From assembly GCA_001708385.1 (NCBI GenBank), contig CP012388.1, positions 496,001-560,000 on the forward strand: a DNA stretch of 64,000 bases. Reading direction: 5' to 3'. Numbering within the stretch: the stretch's first letter is position 1; the number at the start of each line of letters is the position of its first letter. This document shows, piece by piece, positions 52,065 through 61,822 of the stretch. The notes under the pieces were generated by a model that saw only the letters and a list, made by a program, of their open reading frames with translations, was not told the DNA's origin and searched no databases. Position numbers and translations under genes: made by a program. Source of the DNA: Flavobacterium psychrophilum (GTDB lineage Bacteria; Bacteroidota; Bacteroidia; Flavobacteriales; Flavobacteriaceae).

Positions 52065-52591
52065 GCGTGATTCCGTCGCACCCATATAATAGTATAAAAG
52101 TTTACACCATTTATTTATACACAGATGAAGAGAAAAGATAAAGTAGGGAATAGCTGGTGAATGGATGAAACGTTTATCAAAATGGTAGTTGTTTGGTATT
52201 ATTAGTATAGAGCTGCTGATAAGTCAGGTGTTACAGTTGGTTTTTTATTGACCAGAAAAAGAAAGTGCACTTTCTTTTTCTGGTCAAGCAATAGCTATTA
52301 ATTGTAGACTAAGTAATTACAATTGACAAAAGTGGTTCTAATACTGGGATTATCAATGTTTATAATAAATATTTTTCTCAAAAATTAAGCCACTACAATG
52401 TAAATATCTCAACAATATTGTTGAACACATCATCGTTTTATTAAATGTAGAATACAAAGTATCTTAGGCTTTAAAAATTTTGAATCGGCTAAGAGAACAT
52501 TGAGTGTATGTTCAAATAATTCTGTAGACTGGCAGGATAAAGTTATAGTGCTCGAATTTCTTGGATTTTAACAAACAAATGCGACAGAACC
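52065..52591 (+). mobile_element. IS6-family transposase remnant (copy C), opposite orientation
   Basis: On the + strand fragments of one DDE transposase are readable in shifting frames. They are FTPFIYTQMKRKDKVGNSW then stop then MDETFIKM (first catalytic Asp), RAADKSGVTVGFLLTRKRK, IDKSGSNTGIINVYNKYF (second Asp region) and FIKCRIQSILGFKNFESAKR (catalytic Glu region, Glu lost to His in EHH). The right terminus GCGACAGAACC ends at 52591. The 5' end of the IS is absent. Stops, frameshifts and an internal palindrome show it is inactive. Confidence 0.85.
52248..52287. repeat. Perfect 40-bp palindrome inside IS6 remnant
   Basis: Bases 52248-52267 (TTGACCAGAAAAAGAAAGTG) are followed immediately by their exact reverse complement (52268-52287). 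There is no spacer. It lies where the transposase LLTRKRK block should continue, so it is a secondary rearrangement of the IS and not part of its normal sequence. Confidence 0.9.
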
Positions 52592-52895
52592 TTAATTATA
52601 AAGGCTTTGAAGTGTTTTATAATTGTCGGTTGTAGATCAACTTTAATAACCAATTATAAACTATTCACTAAACGACACCGATGCCATAAATAGATATTTA
52701 ATTCAGTCTTTCCACTTTAAGTTTCCTTTTCACAATTTGCCAAGTACTCAATCATGCTACTTTCATGTTTAGAAACTCCCGACCGCGTATGTATTTAATA
52801 TTCATGAATAAACATTTTTAAAGATTAAAATGAAATTAGTAAGTTATCGCTGATCTCAAATAAATTGCTAGATGCATTTGACAAGGCGATTAATA
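52592..52895. other. Intergenic region between IS remnant and PUL
   Basis: About 300 AT-rich bases between the IS end and the last gene of the polysaccharide locus. No gene, tRNA or clear terminator was found. Confidence 0.4.
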
Positions 52896-54614
52896 TTATT
52901 TTTCAGGTTGTATGTAGTAGTCCACTACTACACCATTAACCAGCATTTTATTTTCCGAATAAGTTACCTTTCCTTTGGCTGGTACCATAACAAGTATTAA
53001 AGAGTTTTTAGCCCCGATTTTTACCTTGGCAGAAGATATATTTCTGGCAACGAATGTTCCCGACACTGTGTCATACAAATCTACTTTCTTTCCTTTCTGA
53101 GCCTTGACAGCAATTGTTTTTTCCACAGTAAAGGGGTTATAATACAGATAGGATGGATAAGCCTTACCGTGAAAGAAATCGGTGGCTAATAGGTCTAACT
53201 GCAAAATACCTTCAACATTTGTCTCCTTTATAATACTACCAAAGATTCCAACATGCCCACTTCCGTAAACGCTTAACTGAGATTCCTGAGGATTCTTGCC
53301 CGGAACCCACAGCGGTCCGTCGCCCTGTGCTACAGGGGCATGCAAGTTTTGGTACTGGTCGTGATTGGATTTTTTGATAATACCCTCATAAGCAATAACA
53401 TTTTTACCCTCGCCTGCAAGGCCGGGAATAACCTCATGATCATCAGGCATATACTGCGGGTAAAATAATTTAGAGGCATTGGCGGCATTAAGCATCCATT
53501 TACCAATGGCGTTAGCATAGGATTGGTTGTACCTTACCATGGGCACCAAAGGCCATGCAGCATCGTAGGTATTCATTAAGAAGCCGTAACCGCCATGATC
53601 TACTATACTGCCCACGATGCCCGATATGTCGTAGCCATTCCAGTTACCAACAAGAGCGCCCCAGCCTTCACGGCAAATTGGGGTTCCGTCAAAACTCCAG
53701 TGCAGCATTTTGTCAAGATCGTATGATTTGCCATGTTCTGCATTTATACTGGCTGCCAGGTATGCCCCAAAAGGCATAAGCAGTTCATAGGTTGGATTAG
53801 TGGTTTGCGACTCTAAAGCGGACAATGCCGACAGTGCACCATCAAGATATTTTTTATCGCCAAATTTCCTGTAGGCAGCATACAATATCCACGCGTGCCC
53901 TGCAGCGGCATCGGGCTGTGAACAGATATTGTTTTTCATGGGTTTCATCTTGCCATAATCAAAATAGGAATAGTCGTAATTACCACCTAGTATAAGGTCG
54001 GCCTCATAAAACTTATCGGCAATTTTGCGTGCCATCCCTTCAAACCCGGGTTCATTTGGATATTTATCGTATATACCATAGAACAAAAGGTTAGGATACA
54101 CATCATACCACCAGTCGCGCCCGTAGCCTCCCCCTAATAAAGCCACCTCAGGGCAGGTATTGTTCATCATGATATCCCAGCCAGTCTCACTGTTGAAATA
54201 ATTTTTAAGCATACCCACATAATTGCGCTTTTGGTGGTCTGCCTTATCAATACCTACAAGTGTTGCGCCTAAAGTGGCCCCCATAGTGGCGAGCGCTTCA
54301 TGAAACATACCATTGTTATTGGCTGGGCCCTGGCGCACATCTCCTATTGCAGTATACAGTCCTACGACATCCTGAGGATAGTTTTTTTGTGATGTATCGA
54401 CCCACACCAAAGGCCAAAATTTTCCTTTGGCATTGAAATCGTAAACCGTGTTGTCAAAATCATGTGCCAGTTTATAATAGTCTATTATTTTAAAAGGTTC
54501 AGGCATATCAGTCATCATAGTTACACGTGGTATGGCCTGCTGCTTAACCTGTGCAATAAGGCTGGCACCGGTAAGTAAAAAACCGAAAAGTACGGATATA
54601 AAAATAATATTCAT
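52896..54614 (-). CDS. Secreted 572-aa PUL protein, probable helical-barrel carbohydrate enzyme
   Basis: A 572-aa exported protein (signal FISVLFGFLLTGASLIAQ). The body (~residues 40-450) is rich in paired helices with aromatic and Gly-rich loops (WDIMMNNTCPEVALLGGGYG, RDWWYDVYPNLLFYGIYDKY, DAAAGHAWILYAAYRKF), suggesting an (alpha/alpha) barrel. A beta domain closes it (residues ~460-570). I cannot assign a glycoside hydrolase family. It is the last gene of an operon with SusCD, GH130 and an MFS transporter, 19 bases after the MFS stop, so a carbohydrate-processing role is likely. Conserved Asp/Glu clusters are present, but which is catalytic is not clear. Confidence 0.75.
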   Translation of the reverse strand: MNIIFISVLFGFLLTGASLIAQVKQQAIPRVTMMTDMPEPFKIIDYYKLAHDFDNTVYDFNAKGKFWPLVWVDTSQKNYPQDVVGLYTAIGDVRQGPANNNGMFHEALATMGATLGATLVGIDKADHQKRNYVGMLKNYFNSETGWDIMMNNTCPEVALLGGGYGRDWWYDVYPNLLFYGIYDKYPNEPGFEGMARKIADKFYEADLILGGNYDYSYFDYGKMKPMKNNICSQPDAAAGHAWILYAAYRKFGDKKYLDGALSALSALESQTTNPTYELLMPFGAYLAASINAEHGKSYDLDKMLHWSFDGTPICREGWGALVGNWNGYDISGIVGSIVDHGGYGFLMNTYDAAWPLVPMVRYNQSYANAIGKWMLNAANASKLFYPQYMPDDHEVIPGLAGEGKNVIAYEGIIKKSNHDQYQNLHAPVAQGDGPLWVPGKNPQESQLSVYGSGHVGIFGSIIKETNVEGILQLDLLATDFFHGKAYPSYLYYNPFTVEKTIAVKAQKGKKVDLYDTVSGTFVARNISSAKVKIGAKNSLILVMVPAKGKVTYSENKMLVNGVVVDYYIQPEK

Positions 54615-54633
54615 GAATTGATGATTGTTTGTG

Positions 54634-55926
54634 TTAAACTAAATTTGCTGCAGTTTCTTCCATTGCTTTTTCTTTGGGTACTTCCGCAGTATCCGGGGCT
54701 ATCTTGTTACCATGGGCAATAATTCTTTTGCTGATAAAAATAGAGCACAACTGAAGAATTGCGATAATGCCGATGGCGTAGCGAAGTGCGAAATCTTCTG
54801 AAACCACAAAATATAAAACCAGGAATGTTCCCGCACCTATGAGCCTGCCCATATATAAACCCGACTCGTGGTTTAATATATAAGTAAATTCCCCTCTCTT
54901 TTCAATGCGCGATACTATATCTATGACGCGCAATTGTATTGGATAATAGGCAAGGTCCATTAGGGGCTTGGCTATAAGCAATAACAAGAGGAAAATGATA
55001 ACTCCCGTCTGGTTATAAAGCAATCCGTTCAGGCAAGCGCCCAAGGCAAATAATATAAGTCCTGCTGAGAACGTCTTGATTCTGTCCGACGGCTTGGATA
55101 AACGACCGATAAAATAGATAACGACAGCAGCGAGGATTGCCCCTACCGATAACGCATTTCCTAATGCCCCTTCTTCACCTAGTATCTTAAAGATAAGCAT
55201 AGCCGGTGCAGTAACTAAGAAACCCTGAGCCAGACCTTTAAACATTGCCAATGATAGTAATTTGTACCACAATGGGTGAAATTTGAAAAAGATGTACTTT
55301 TTTTGCACAGGATTCTCAAATTTCCCCTTAAAGCACACTAACGAAGCTAAAAAGGTAATTACAAAGACAATACCTGTAATTATTACATACGCTCCATGCT
55401 TTTGGTCATCTCCAGACTTCGATTGTATGAACCAGCCAATTGCCGCCGGAACTACAATAGCTATGATGGTATAGATAAAGGTCTCAAGGCCATAGTAATA
55501 ATTCCTGTTTTCATCATTCGTAACCGATACGGCAAGATAATCCCGGTTTGACCAGTACAGCCCGAAAGAAAGCCCCATAGTAATGCCTGCCACGCCTATT
55601 CCAAAAAGGTCAAGATTCTTTAGCGACATCATAATGATCATGGATATGCCGCTAAGCATCATCCCTATAGCATACAGTTTTCTTATGTTAACGTATTTCA
55701 ATAAAAAGCCGTTTATCAAAAAGGTCAGCGGAATACCGGTATATATAGCCAGTTGGTAAATTACAACTTTTGAGGTATCGTCAGAGTTCCGCATTATATA
55801 GGCAGCAACAAAAATGTCGATGACCGGCTGCACCAGTGCATATACCAGATTCGTCCAAATAAGTATCTTGAAATTATGGGTCTGGCTTTTAAAATGGTTA
55901 ACTTCAGATGTAAGTTTCTTTAACAT
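54634..55926 (-). CDS. MFS transporter of the PUL, probable oligosaccharide importer
   Basis: A 430-aa protein with about 12 hydrophobic segments in two sets of six and a longer central loop (FKGKFENPVQKKYIFFKFHP). Its first ATG overlaps the GH130 stop (TAATG), so the two are translationally coupled. That coupling strongly suggests it carries the GH130 substrate across the inner membrane. Sequence signatures for a specific sugar were not recognised. The C-terminal tail is acidic and Ala-rich. Confidence 0.88.
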   Translation of the reverse strand: MLKKLTSEVNHFKSQTHNFKILIWTNLVYALVQPVIDIFVAAYIMRNSDDTSKVVIYQLAIYTGIPLTFLINGFLLKYVNIRKLYAIGMMLSGISMIIMMSLKNLDLFGIGVAGITMGLSFGLYWSNRDYLAVSVTNDENRNYYYGLETFIYTIIAIVVPAAIGWFIQSKSGDDQKHGAYVIITGIVFVITFLASLVCFKGKFENPVQKKYIFFKFHPLWYKLLSLAMFKGLAQGFLVTAPAMLIFKILGEEGALGNALSVGAILAAVVIYFIGRLSKPSDRIKTFSAGLILFALGACLNGLLYNQTGVIIFLLLLLIAKPLMDLAYYPIQLRVIDIVSRIEKRGEFTYILNHESGLYMGRLIGAGTFLVLYFVVSEDFALRYAIGIIAILQLCSIFISKRIIAHGNKIAPDTAEVPKEKAMEETAANLV

Positions 55927-56984
55927 TAGTTATATTTTAAAAGTGAAAGTATCTCTGTAATAGAAAAATTGGCACCACAAACAAATTCGTCAGATGCACC
56001 ATAATATACCCTTACTGTATCGCCGTCAGGCTCCACAATATGCCCGTTGGTAAACACTACATTGCCAAAAAAACCGCTTATTTCATAGTCTGCCGTTGGC
56101 ACCATAATAGGATCTTCTGTTCTTGCCACTACTTTAGAGGGATCATTCAAATCCAGTAAAAAAGCCCCCAGGCAATACTGATGATTTTCATTGGCACCGT
56201 GATAAATTTCAAGCCAGCCTTTTTCTGTCTTAATAGGAGCGGCTCCCGCTCCTACCCTCTTACTGTCCCAATTCCCTTTTCGTGTTTTTATTATGCACTT
56301 ATGGTTACCCCAGTGAACACAGTCAGGGGATGACGCTATCCAGATGTAGTTACCGCCAATATCGACACTGCTTGGACGGTGGAGAGCGTAATAAAGGCCG
56401 TTAATCCTTTGTTCGAAAATGGCGCAATCTTTATTATGGGCAGGCAGTATCATGCCGTGCTTATCAAATTGTTTCCAGTTGTTTGTAGTACGCAGGCCAA
56501 CTCCGACACCGTTATCTGAGACCGAGGTAAAAGTCAGGTAATATGTACCCTCGATCAGGGTAACACGGCAGTCTTCTATACCAAATGTTTCTAATAGGCC
56601 TTCGCCTACCAGCAAGGGATAATTTTCCGGCTCGTAGAATGTAACCCCGTCGTCGCTGCACATAAGTCGAAGATGTGACAGGGTGGTCAAATAGTCGCTA
56701 CCTCTGTAATTAATTACCCTGGCGTCGGTGGCAACCAGTTGCGGATCATCAGTGGCAATTTCCATAATGGTAATACTTCCGGTCTGAGTAAGTACAGGGA
56801 ACGAGATAATCCCCTCTTTTTGATGCGGCCTTTCTGCAACGCGGACAATAAGCCATGTTTTATCCTGGAAGGTAAACACACCCGGGTTAAGCAGGCATGT
56901 AATTTCAAGTCCATCGCTACTCGAGGGTATATCTTTTGGAGAAAGTAGAGGATTTTGGGCAAAGCGTTTTGCAATGTCTTTCAT
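55926..56984 (-). CDS. GH130 family beta-mannoside phosphorylase/hydrolase
   Basis: A 352-aa protein with the five-bladed propeller signature of GH130: NPLLSPKDIP and LLNPGVFTFQDKTWLIVRVA, then GIEDCRVTLIEGTYYLTFTS with the proposed catalytic Asp, WDSKRVGAGAAPIKTEKGWL and LEIYHGA, and YYGASDEFV. The start at 56984 gives the usual N-terminus MKDIAKRF; an upstream ATG at 57035 adds 17 unlike residues. There is no signal peptide, so it acts in the cytoplasm. GH130 enzymes phosphorolyse or hydrolyse beta-mannosides; which linkage is cleaved, and whether phosphate is used, needs the phosphate-binding residues aligned. Stop overlaps the MFS start. Confidence 0.92.
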   Translation of the reverse strand: MKDIAKRFAQNPLLSPKDIPSSSDGLEITCLLNPGVFTFQDKTWLIVRVAERPHQKEGIISFPVLTQTGSITIMEIATDDPQLVATDARVINYRGSDYLTTLSHLRLMCSDDGVTFYEPENYPLLVGEGLLETFGIEDCRVTLIEGTYYLTFTSVSDNGVGVGLRTTNNWKQFDKHGMILPAHNKDCAIFEQRINGLYYALHRPSSVDIGGNYIWIASSPDCVHWGNHKCIIKTRKGNWDSKRVGAGAAPIKTEKGWLEIYHGANENHQYCLGAFLLDLNDPSKVVARTEDPIMVPTADYEISGFFGNVVFTNGHIVEPDGDTVRVYYGASDEFVCGANFSITEILSLLKYN

Positions 56985-57061
56985 TCTTGAATATTTTTTG
57001 GAAAGAAAAGAGTTAACCCAGACCTGCGTATGCAAGGCCTGAGCTAACCCAAATTTATGTT

Positions 57062-58537
57062 TTAGTATCCCGGGTTTTGTTTCAGGGTTCCCGCAGAGGC
57101 ATCAATTTCCGATTGAGGTATGGGATAAAGCATATGTTTATCCTGGAAGTTTTTGCCATGGTCTGCCATTACATCTTTGGCGATACCCCAGCGTTTAAGG
57201 TCAAGCATCCTTTGATTTTCAAAACCAAGCTCCACCCTACGCTCTGTGATAATCCAGTTCTTAATTGTTGCCTTATCAGCAGAAGCCGGCCTATCGGTAA
57301 GCGTACCTGTGGGTGCCAATACACCAGCCGCGTCTGGAGTGGTTCTTGCTCTCTCTCGGATCCGGTTTATTATAGCAATAGCCCCGCTATGATCACCAAG
57401 TTCATTTAGGGCTTCTGCTTTCCACAAAAGCACATCCCCATAGCGCATATAGATTTTATTGTTTGGAGCCTCATCGTTGCCTTTGTTAGACCCATCAGTA
57501 CTGCCAAGCATCTTATTAATATTTTGTGCTTCAGTATTTACAGTGTATAATTTTCTTGGATCATTCGGTTCAAATGCATCCAGGAAATCCTGCGATGGTG
57601 CAAAAAATCCCCATCCTAAAGGCGCGCAGATACCATTACCTCTTCTTGGTACAGCATTGGTCTGGTGGTCGAATGCAAAAATGACCTCGTTATCGGTAAA
57701 TTCACTGCGGAACGCATCAAAGTAATGGGTATTAAGGTCAAAACCTAAAGCGTTTAACTGATCTACTAACGCAGGTACATCGGCCCAGTTTTCATTGTAT
57801 AGTTGTGTTTTGGCTAACAGGGCTATAGCGGCACCTTTTGATACCCGCCATTTCTCTGATTCAGAAGAATATTTTGACTGTGGCAACAATGGTATAGCCG
57901 CATTAAGGTCAGTTTTTATTTGCGCCCATACCTCTGCCTTGTCAACGCGCACCGCAAGTTCAAAAGACTGTTCATATGTCCTTACGGGCTCTAATAGTAA
58001 CGGTACATCGCCAAAATTCGTTACCAGAGAGAAATAGAAATAGGACCTAAGGAAATAGGCTTCGGCAAGCAATTGATTTTTCCTTTGTGTTGTAATTCCT
58101 GTTACCGATTCTATATCGGGTTTAGTCAGGTGGAAAATAGCGATATTAATTCGTTTTATCCCTTCAAAGTTATATTTCCAAAGGCCATTAGGCCCGCCAT
58201 TCGTTGACGTAAGGGTGAAATTATTGATCTCATCGATCCACGGCTGGTCTCCGTCACTGACCCATTTTTTTTCCATATCGTCAGATGCTATATCCTGCAT
58301 CACATAATCATTTTGAAAAACCAGGCCGCCTGCCCAGTTCCATGTACCCAAAAGATTAAGGCTGTTCGAAAGCATGTCATACGATGATCGCACAGAATTT
58401 TCCAGTATTGTCACCGTTGGTGTACTATCCGATTGATCCAGGGTCACATTACCGTAAGGCGGTTGATCAAGATCATCCTCGCACCCCGTTACTACCATAA
58501 TTCCGACCAACAGGCTAATTTTTATAAAATTTTTCAT
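57062..58537 (-). CDS. susD: SusD/RagB-type surface glycan-binding lipoprotein
   Basis: A 491-aa lipoprotein (IKISLLVGIMVVTGC, Cys ~19). It has the SusD fold: an N-terminal TPR-like half (AEAYFLRSYFYFSLVTNFGD is the classic block near residues 155-175) and a C-terminal half with WKAEALNELGDHSGAIAIIN and ERRVELGFENQRMLDLKRWG. It forms the lid of the SusC transporter and binds glycan at the cell surface. It begins 12 bases after the SusC stop and is followed by GH130. Confidence 0.95.
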   Translation of the reverse strand: MKNFIKISLLVGIMVVTGCEDDLDQPPYGNVTLDQSDSTPTVTILENSVRSSYDMLSNSLNLLGTWNWAGGLVFQNDYVMQDIASDDMEKKWVSDGDQPWIDEINNFTLTSTNGGPNGLWKYNFEGIKRINIAIFHLTKPDIESVTGITTQRKNQLLAEAYFLRSYFYFSLVTNFGDVPLLLEPVRTYEQSFELAVRVDKAEVWAQIKTDLNAAIPLLPQSKYSSESEKWRVSKGAAIALLAKTQLYNENWADVPALVDQLNALGFDLNTHYFDAFRSEFTDNEVIFAFDHQTNAVPRRGNGICAPLGWGFFAPSQDFLDAFEPNDPRKLYTVNTEAQNINKMLGSTDGSNKGNDEAPNNKIYMRYGDVLLWKAEALNELGDHSGAIAIINRIRERARTTPDAAGVLAPTGTLTDRPASADKATIKNWIITERRVELGFENQRMLDLKRWGIAKDVMADHGKNFQDKHMLYPIPQSEIDASAGTLKQNPGY

Positions 58538-58549
58538 AGTGTATTTTAT

Positions 58550-61500
58550 CTATAGTTTTATTTTAGCGCCAAACATTATCGCAGCGGATTGTGGATAGGT
58601 ACCCATATCTACCAGCGCGGTTGATTCGGGATCAAGCCCCGAATACTTTGTCCATGTTACTAAATTTTGACCGGATACATAGATTCTCAGGTAATTCACC
58701 CCAGCCAATGCATCGCTGCTAAATGTGTATCCCAACTCTATGTTTTTCAGTCTCAGATAAGATGCATCTTCTACAAAAGTGCTCGAGATCTTTTCTCCTC
58801 CAGTCCTGTTGAAAGTAAGCATTGGTATGGTATTGCTTGTTCCCTCTCCATTCCAGCTCCCAAGTACGGCGGTTGTCGAGTTAAAAAAGCGCGTATCATA
58901 ATCGATGATCTGTTTAAGGTCATTATAGCGGTCTACATCTTCAACCCCTTGCAAGAGAAACGATAAATCAAAGTTTTTGTAGGATGCGTTAAAGGAAAGT
59001 CCATAGGTTATTTTCGGGACAGGGTTTCCTATAAAGGTGCGGTCATCAGCGTTTATCTGTCCATCGCCATTAAGGTCCTTGAAACGCATTGTTCCCGGCT
59101 TGCTGTCGCCTACCTCTGTATACAATTGGGAATCTACCTCAGCCTGGTTCTGATAGATACCCTCGGTAACGTAACCGTAGTAGGCATTAAGGGGCTGGCC
59201 TATAACCGTGCGGCTTCGACCGCCAGCATCTTCCAACAGACGCACATTTTCGTGAAGTTTTGTAACCTCATTGTTTAGTGTAGCCATATTTGCATTAACG
59301 CCATACTTAAATTCATTATCATTGTTTTGAAAAGCAACCCCCAGTTCAAATCCTTTATTTACAACCGTGCCTGAATTCACATATGTTGCCGCAATCGTGC
59401 TACCCGCTGTAACTCCCGGAGGGAGCACTGCCAGCAAGATATCATCTGTTTTCTTATGAAAATAGTCCGCGGCAAGTGTTAGTTTATTATCCAGCAGGCC
59501 AAAGTCAAACCCTACATTTGTTTGAGTGGTCGTTTCCCATTTTACATCATCATTTCCAAAACGCGTTATCGTAGGCCCCAAAGGCGAAGTAACGTCAACA
59601 AAGGTCTGGTATGCTCCGTTTGGTATTTCCTGGTTACCGGATTGCCCCCAGCTCGCCCGTAGTTTCAGGTTGGATAGCCAAGCCGTGTCTTTTAGGAAAT
59701 CTTCATTACTTATTATCCAGTTACCGGCAAACGATGGGAAATACCCCCATTTATTGTTTGGCCCAAATCGCGATGATGCGTCAGCCCGAAATGTAGCTGT
59801 TGCGTAGTACTTGTTATTGTAACCGTAGGTTCCCGACCCGAAGAAAGACAACAGGCTCCAACTTTGGGCACTGCCGTCGTTTGATGGACGTGGATAGGGT
59901 GAATCACCCAATGCTTGGCCGCCGTTTCCTAAATATCGGAACGGGTCGGTCGTGTTATCATAATTTGACCTCGCACCCACGATATTAGACCATTTATTTT
60001 TAATAAACTCGTGCCCTAAAAGCAGGTTTACACTATGTACATCATTAAATGTTTTAACATAGTTCAGGGTATTCGACCAGGTAAAAGTAACGTCCTGCGC
60101 CCTGCTTTCGCTTAAGCTGTTAGGCCTGTTTACTCTTCCAAGATTATAATAAATATCGTTTACGTCGGTGATATCCCTGTCGCCATAGTTTTCATAGAAC
60201 GCTTTGTTATGGTAAAACTTCAGGTCCATGCCCAGGTTTGTCCTGAGTTTAAGTGATTTGTCCGATAAGAAACCATATTCTGCAAAAACATTACCGAAAT
60301 TTTGGAATGTTTGTCTTACATCATCTGTAAAATGTACGATCGCCAGCGGATTTGAAGTAAACTCATACCTGTTGCCAAGATAATTCGTCGGGCTAACGTA
60401 AAATGGTAGATCTGTATATGGATTCCTACCTGTGTAGGTCGGGTCGTTTGGATTTTTGTAGACAGGAATTACCGGAGGACGTAAAAAAGCGTGTCGAATT
60501 ACACCCGGCGCGTCGCCACTGGAAGACAATTTGTCCTGATTCTGAAAGGTAATCTGCATATTTGCACCCACGGTAAAACGGTCACTTATCTTGCCATTAA
60601 TGTTGGTCCGAAAATTTACACGCTTGTACTGATCATTATTATCTGTAACAATTCCATCCATGTCATAGTAACCACCCGAGATAAGATAACTCATCTTTTC
60701 CGAACCCCCACTGGCAGATAACTGGACGTTTCGTGAGACGCCCATAGTAAATAATTCATCCAGCCAATTGGTATTGGCAAGGTCAGTTCTTGTTCTCCTG
60801 TCAATAGCATAAGGGCTTTCGGATCCTGGAGCATTACCTGTAGTATTGTGCCACGATGTGTCCATCACCGATAAGTACTGGTCTGCATTAAGCATCTTGG
60901 GAAGGTTCGTGGCATAATGGATGCCTGTAAAAAAATCAGCGTCAAAGCTTGATTTACCTTCAATACCTTGTTTAGTCGTAACTATCACTACACCCCCCGA
61001 TGCCCTTGAGCCATAAATGGCAGTCGCAGATGCATCTTTTAAGACAGATAAAGTTTTAATATCCTGCTGGTTAAGAAAAGTAATATCTCGGGTTGGAACC
61101 CCGTCAACAACATACAGTACTTCATTATTACCAATGGTGCCTTCACCCCTTATTCGTATTTTACTTCCATCGCCTGGTGCCCCGGTATTTGCTGCTACAA
61201 ACACGCCAGCCGCTTGTCCCTGCAACGCTTGGGCAACATCGGGTACCCTTGTCTTGGCTAAATTCTCCATATTTACCTGTGTTACTGAACCGGAGATAGA
61301 ACTTTTTCGTTGTCCTATATACCCAACCACTACAACCTCGTTAAGCGTTTTTATATCGGCTTTAAGAGTTACACTTATCTGTGTGTGTCCATTTACTTTG
61401 ACCTCCTGGATAAGGTAGCCGACATAGCTGTAAACAAGTACAGCATTAGGGTCGATCCCGGCGATCGTATAGTTGCCATCAAGGTCTGTCATTGTGCTCA

Positions 61501-61645
61501 CCGATGTACCTTTTACGGTAATAGTGGCACCTAGTAGCGGACCGGTTTCATCGCTAACAACGCCTGTTACGTTTTGAGCGTATATGACATTTCCAAAAAA
61601 CAATGTCAATACCATCAGAAGATTGTAAATAATTTTTTGATTCAT
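58550..61645 (-). CDS. susC: SusC/RagA-type TonB-dependent glycan transporter
   Basis: A 1031-aa outer-membrane transporter. Signal peptide (LLMVLTLFFGNVIYAQ), carboxypeptidase-like domain (GVVSDETGPLLGATITVKGT, ~25-110), plug (VPDVAQALQGQAAGVFVAAN; VDGVPTRDITFLN; KDASATAIYGSRASGGVV) and a 22-strand barrel ending in a hydrophobic beta strand (IMFGAKIKL). SusC/RagA hallmarks such as YTFSSDALAGVNYLRIYVSG near the C-terminus are present. With SusD it imports oligosaccharides driven by TonB. There is a TAACTTTA sequence ~75 bases upstream, one mismatch from the -7 consensus, so the PUL promoter is probably there. Confidence 0.95.
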   Translation of the reverse strand: MNQKIIYNLLMVLTLFFGNVIYAQNVTGVVSDETGPLLGATITVKGTSVSTMTDLDGNYTIAGIDPNAVLVYSYVGYLIQEVKVNGHTQISVTLKADIKTLNEVVVVGYIGQRKSSISGSVTQVNMENLAKTRVPDVAQALQGQAAGVFVAANTGAPGDGSKIRIRGEGTIGNNEVLYVVDGVPTRDITFLNQQDIKTLSVLKDASATAIYGSRASGGVVIVTTKQGIEGKSSFDADFFTGIHYATNLPKMLNADQYLSVMDTSWHNTTGNAPGSESPYAIDRRTRTDLANTNWLDELFTMGVSRNVQLSASGGSEKMSYLISGGYYDMDGIVTDNNDQYKRVNFRTNINGKISDRFTVGANMQITFQNQDKLSSSGDAPGVIRHAFLRPPVIPVYKNPNDPTYTGRNPYTDLPFYVSPTNYLGNRYEFTSNPLAIVHFTDDVRQTFQNFGNVFAEYGFLSDKSLKLRTNLGMDLKFYHNKAFYENYGDRDITDVNDIYYNLGRVNRPNSLSESRAQDVTFTWSNTLNYVKTFNDVHSVNLLLGHEFIKNKWSNIVGARSNYDNTTDPFRYLGNGGQALGDSPYPRPSNDGSAQSWSLLSFFGSGTYGYNNKYYATATFRADASSRFGPNNKWGYFPSFAGNWIISNEDFLKDTAWLSNLKLRASWGQSGNQEIPNGAYQTFVDVTSPLGPTITRFGNDDVKWETTTQTNVGFDFGLLDNKLTLAADYFHKKTDDILLAVLPPGVTAGSTIAATYVNSGTVVNKGFELGVAFQNNDNEFKYGVNANMATLNNEVTKLHENVRLLEDAGGRSRTVIGQPLNAYYGYVTEGIYQNQAEVDSQLYTEVGDSKPGTMRFKDLNGDGQINADDRTFIGNPVPKITYGLSFNASYKNFDLSFLLQGVEDVDRYNDLKQIIDYDTRFFNSTTAVLGSWNGEGTSNTIPMLTFNRTGGEKISSTFVEDASYLRLKNIELGYTFSSDALAGVNYLRIYVSGQNLVTWTKYSGLDPESTALVDMGTYPQSAAIMFGAKIKL

Positions 61646-61770
61646 AGCGATACTAATGATTGATTAATAACTGAGTTGCTTGTTTTCATGTTGATAAATT
61701 TTGGGCTTGTTGAACTAAAGTTAGTTTACTATATCGTTTGCGTTATAAAAGTAATTTATACATAAAAAAA

Positions 61771-61803
61771 CAGTGTACACTATTTCTTCAATTGTGTACA
61801 CTG
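61771..61803 (-). terminator. Terminator of HTCS gene, also a twin palindromic site
   Basis: CAGTGTACAC (61771-61780) and GTGTACACTG (61794-61803) are perfect inverted repeats with a 13-base gap, followed on the minus strand by seven Ts. This is 19 bases after the HTCS stop, so it is a rho-independent terminator. Each arm is also a near-perfect palindrome (AGTGTACACT), centred 21 bases apart. Confidence 0.8.
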
Positions 61804-61822
61804 CGTATTAAAATGTTGATTT

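Noticed and set aside
56985..57035. Upstream ATG for GH130
   Set aside because: Adds residues unlike the family N-terminus; the ATG at 56984 gives the typical MKDIAKRF start.
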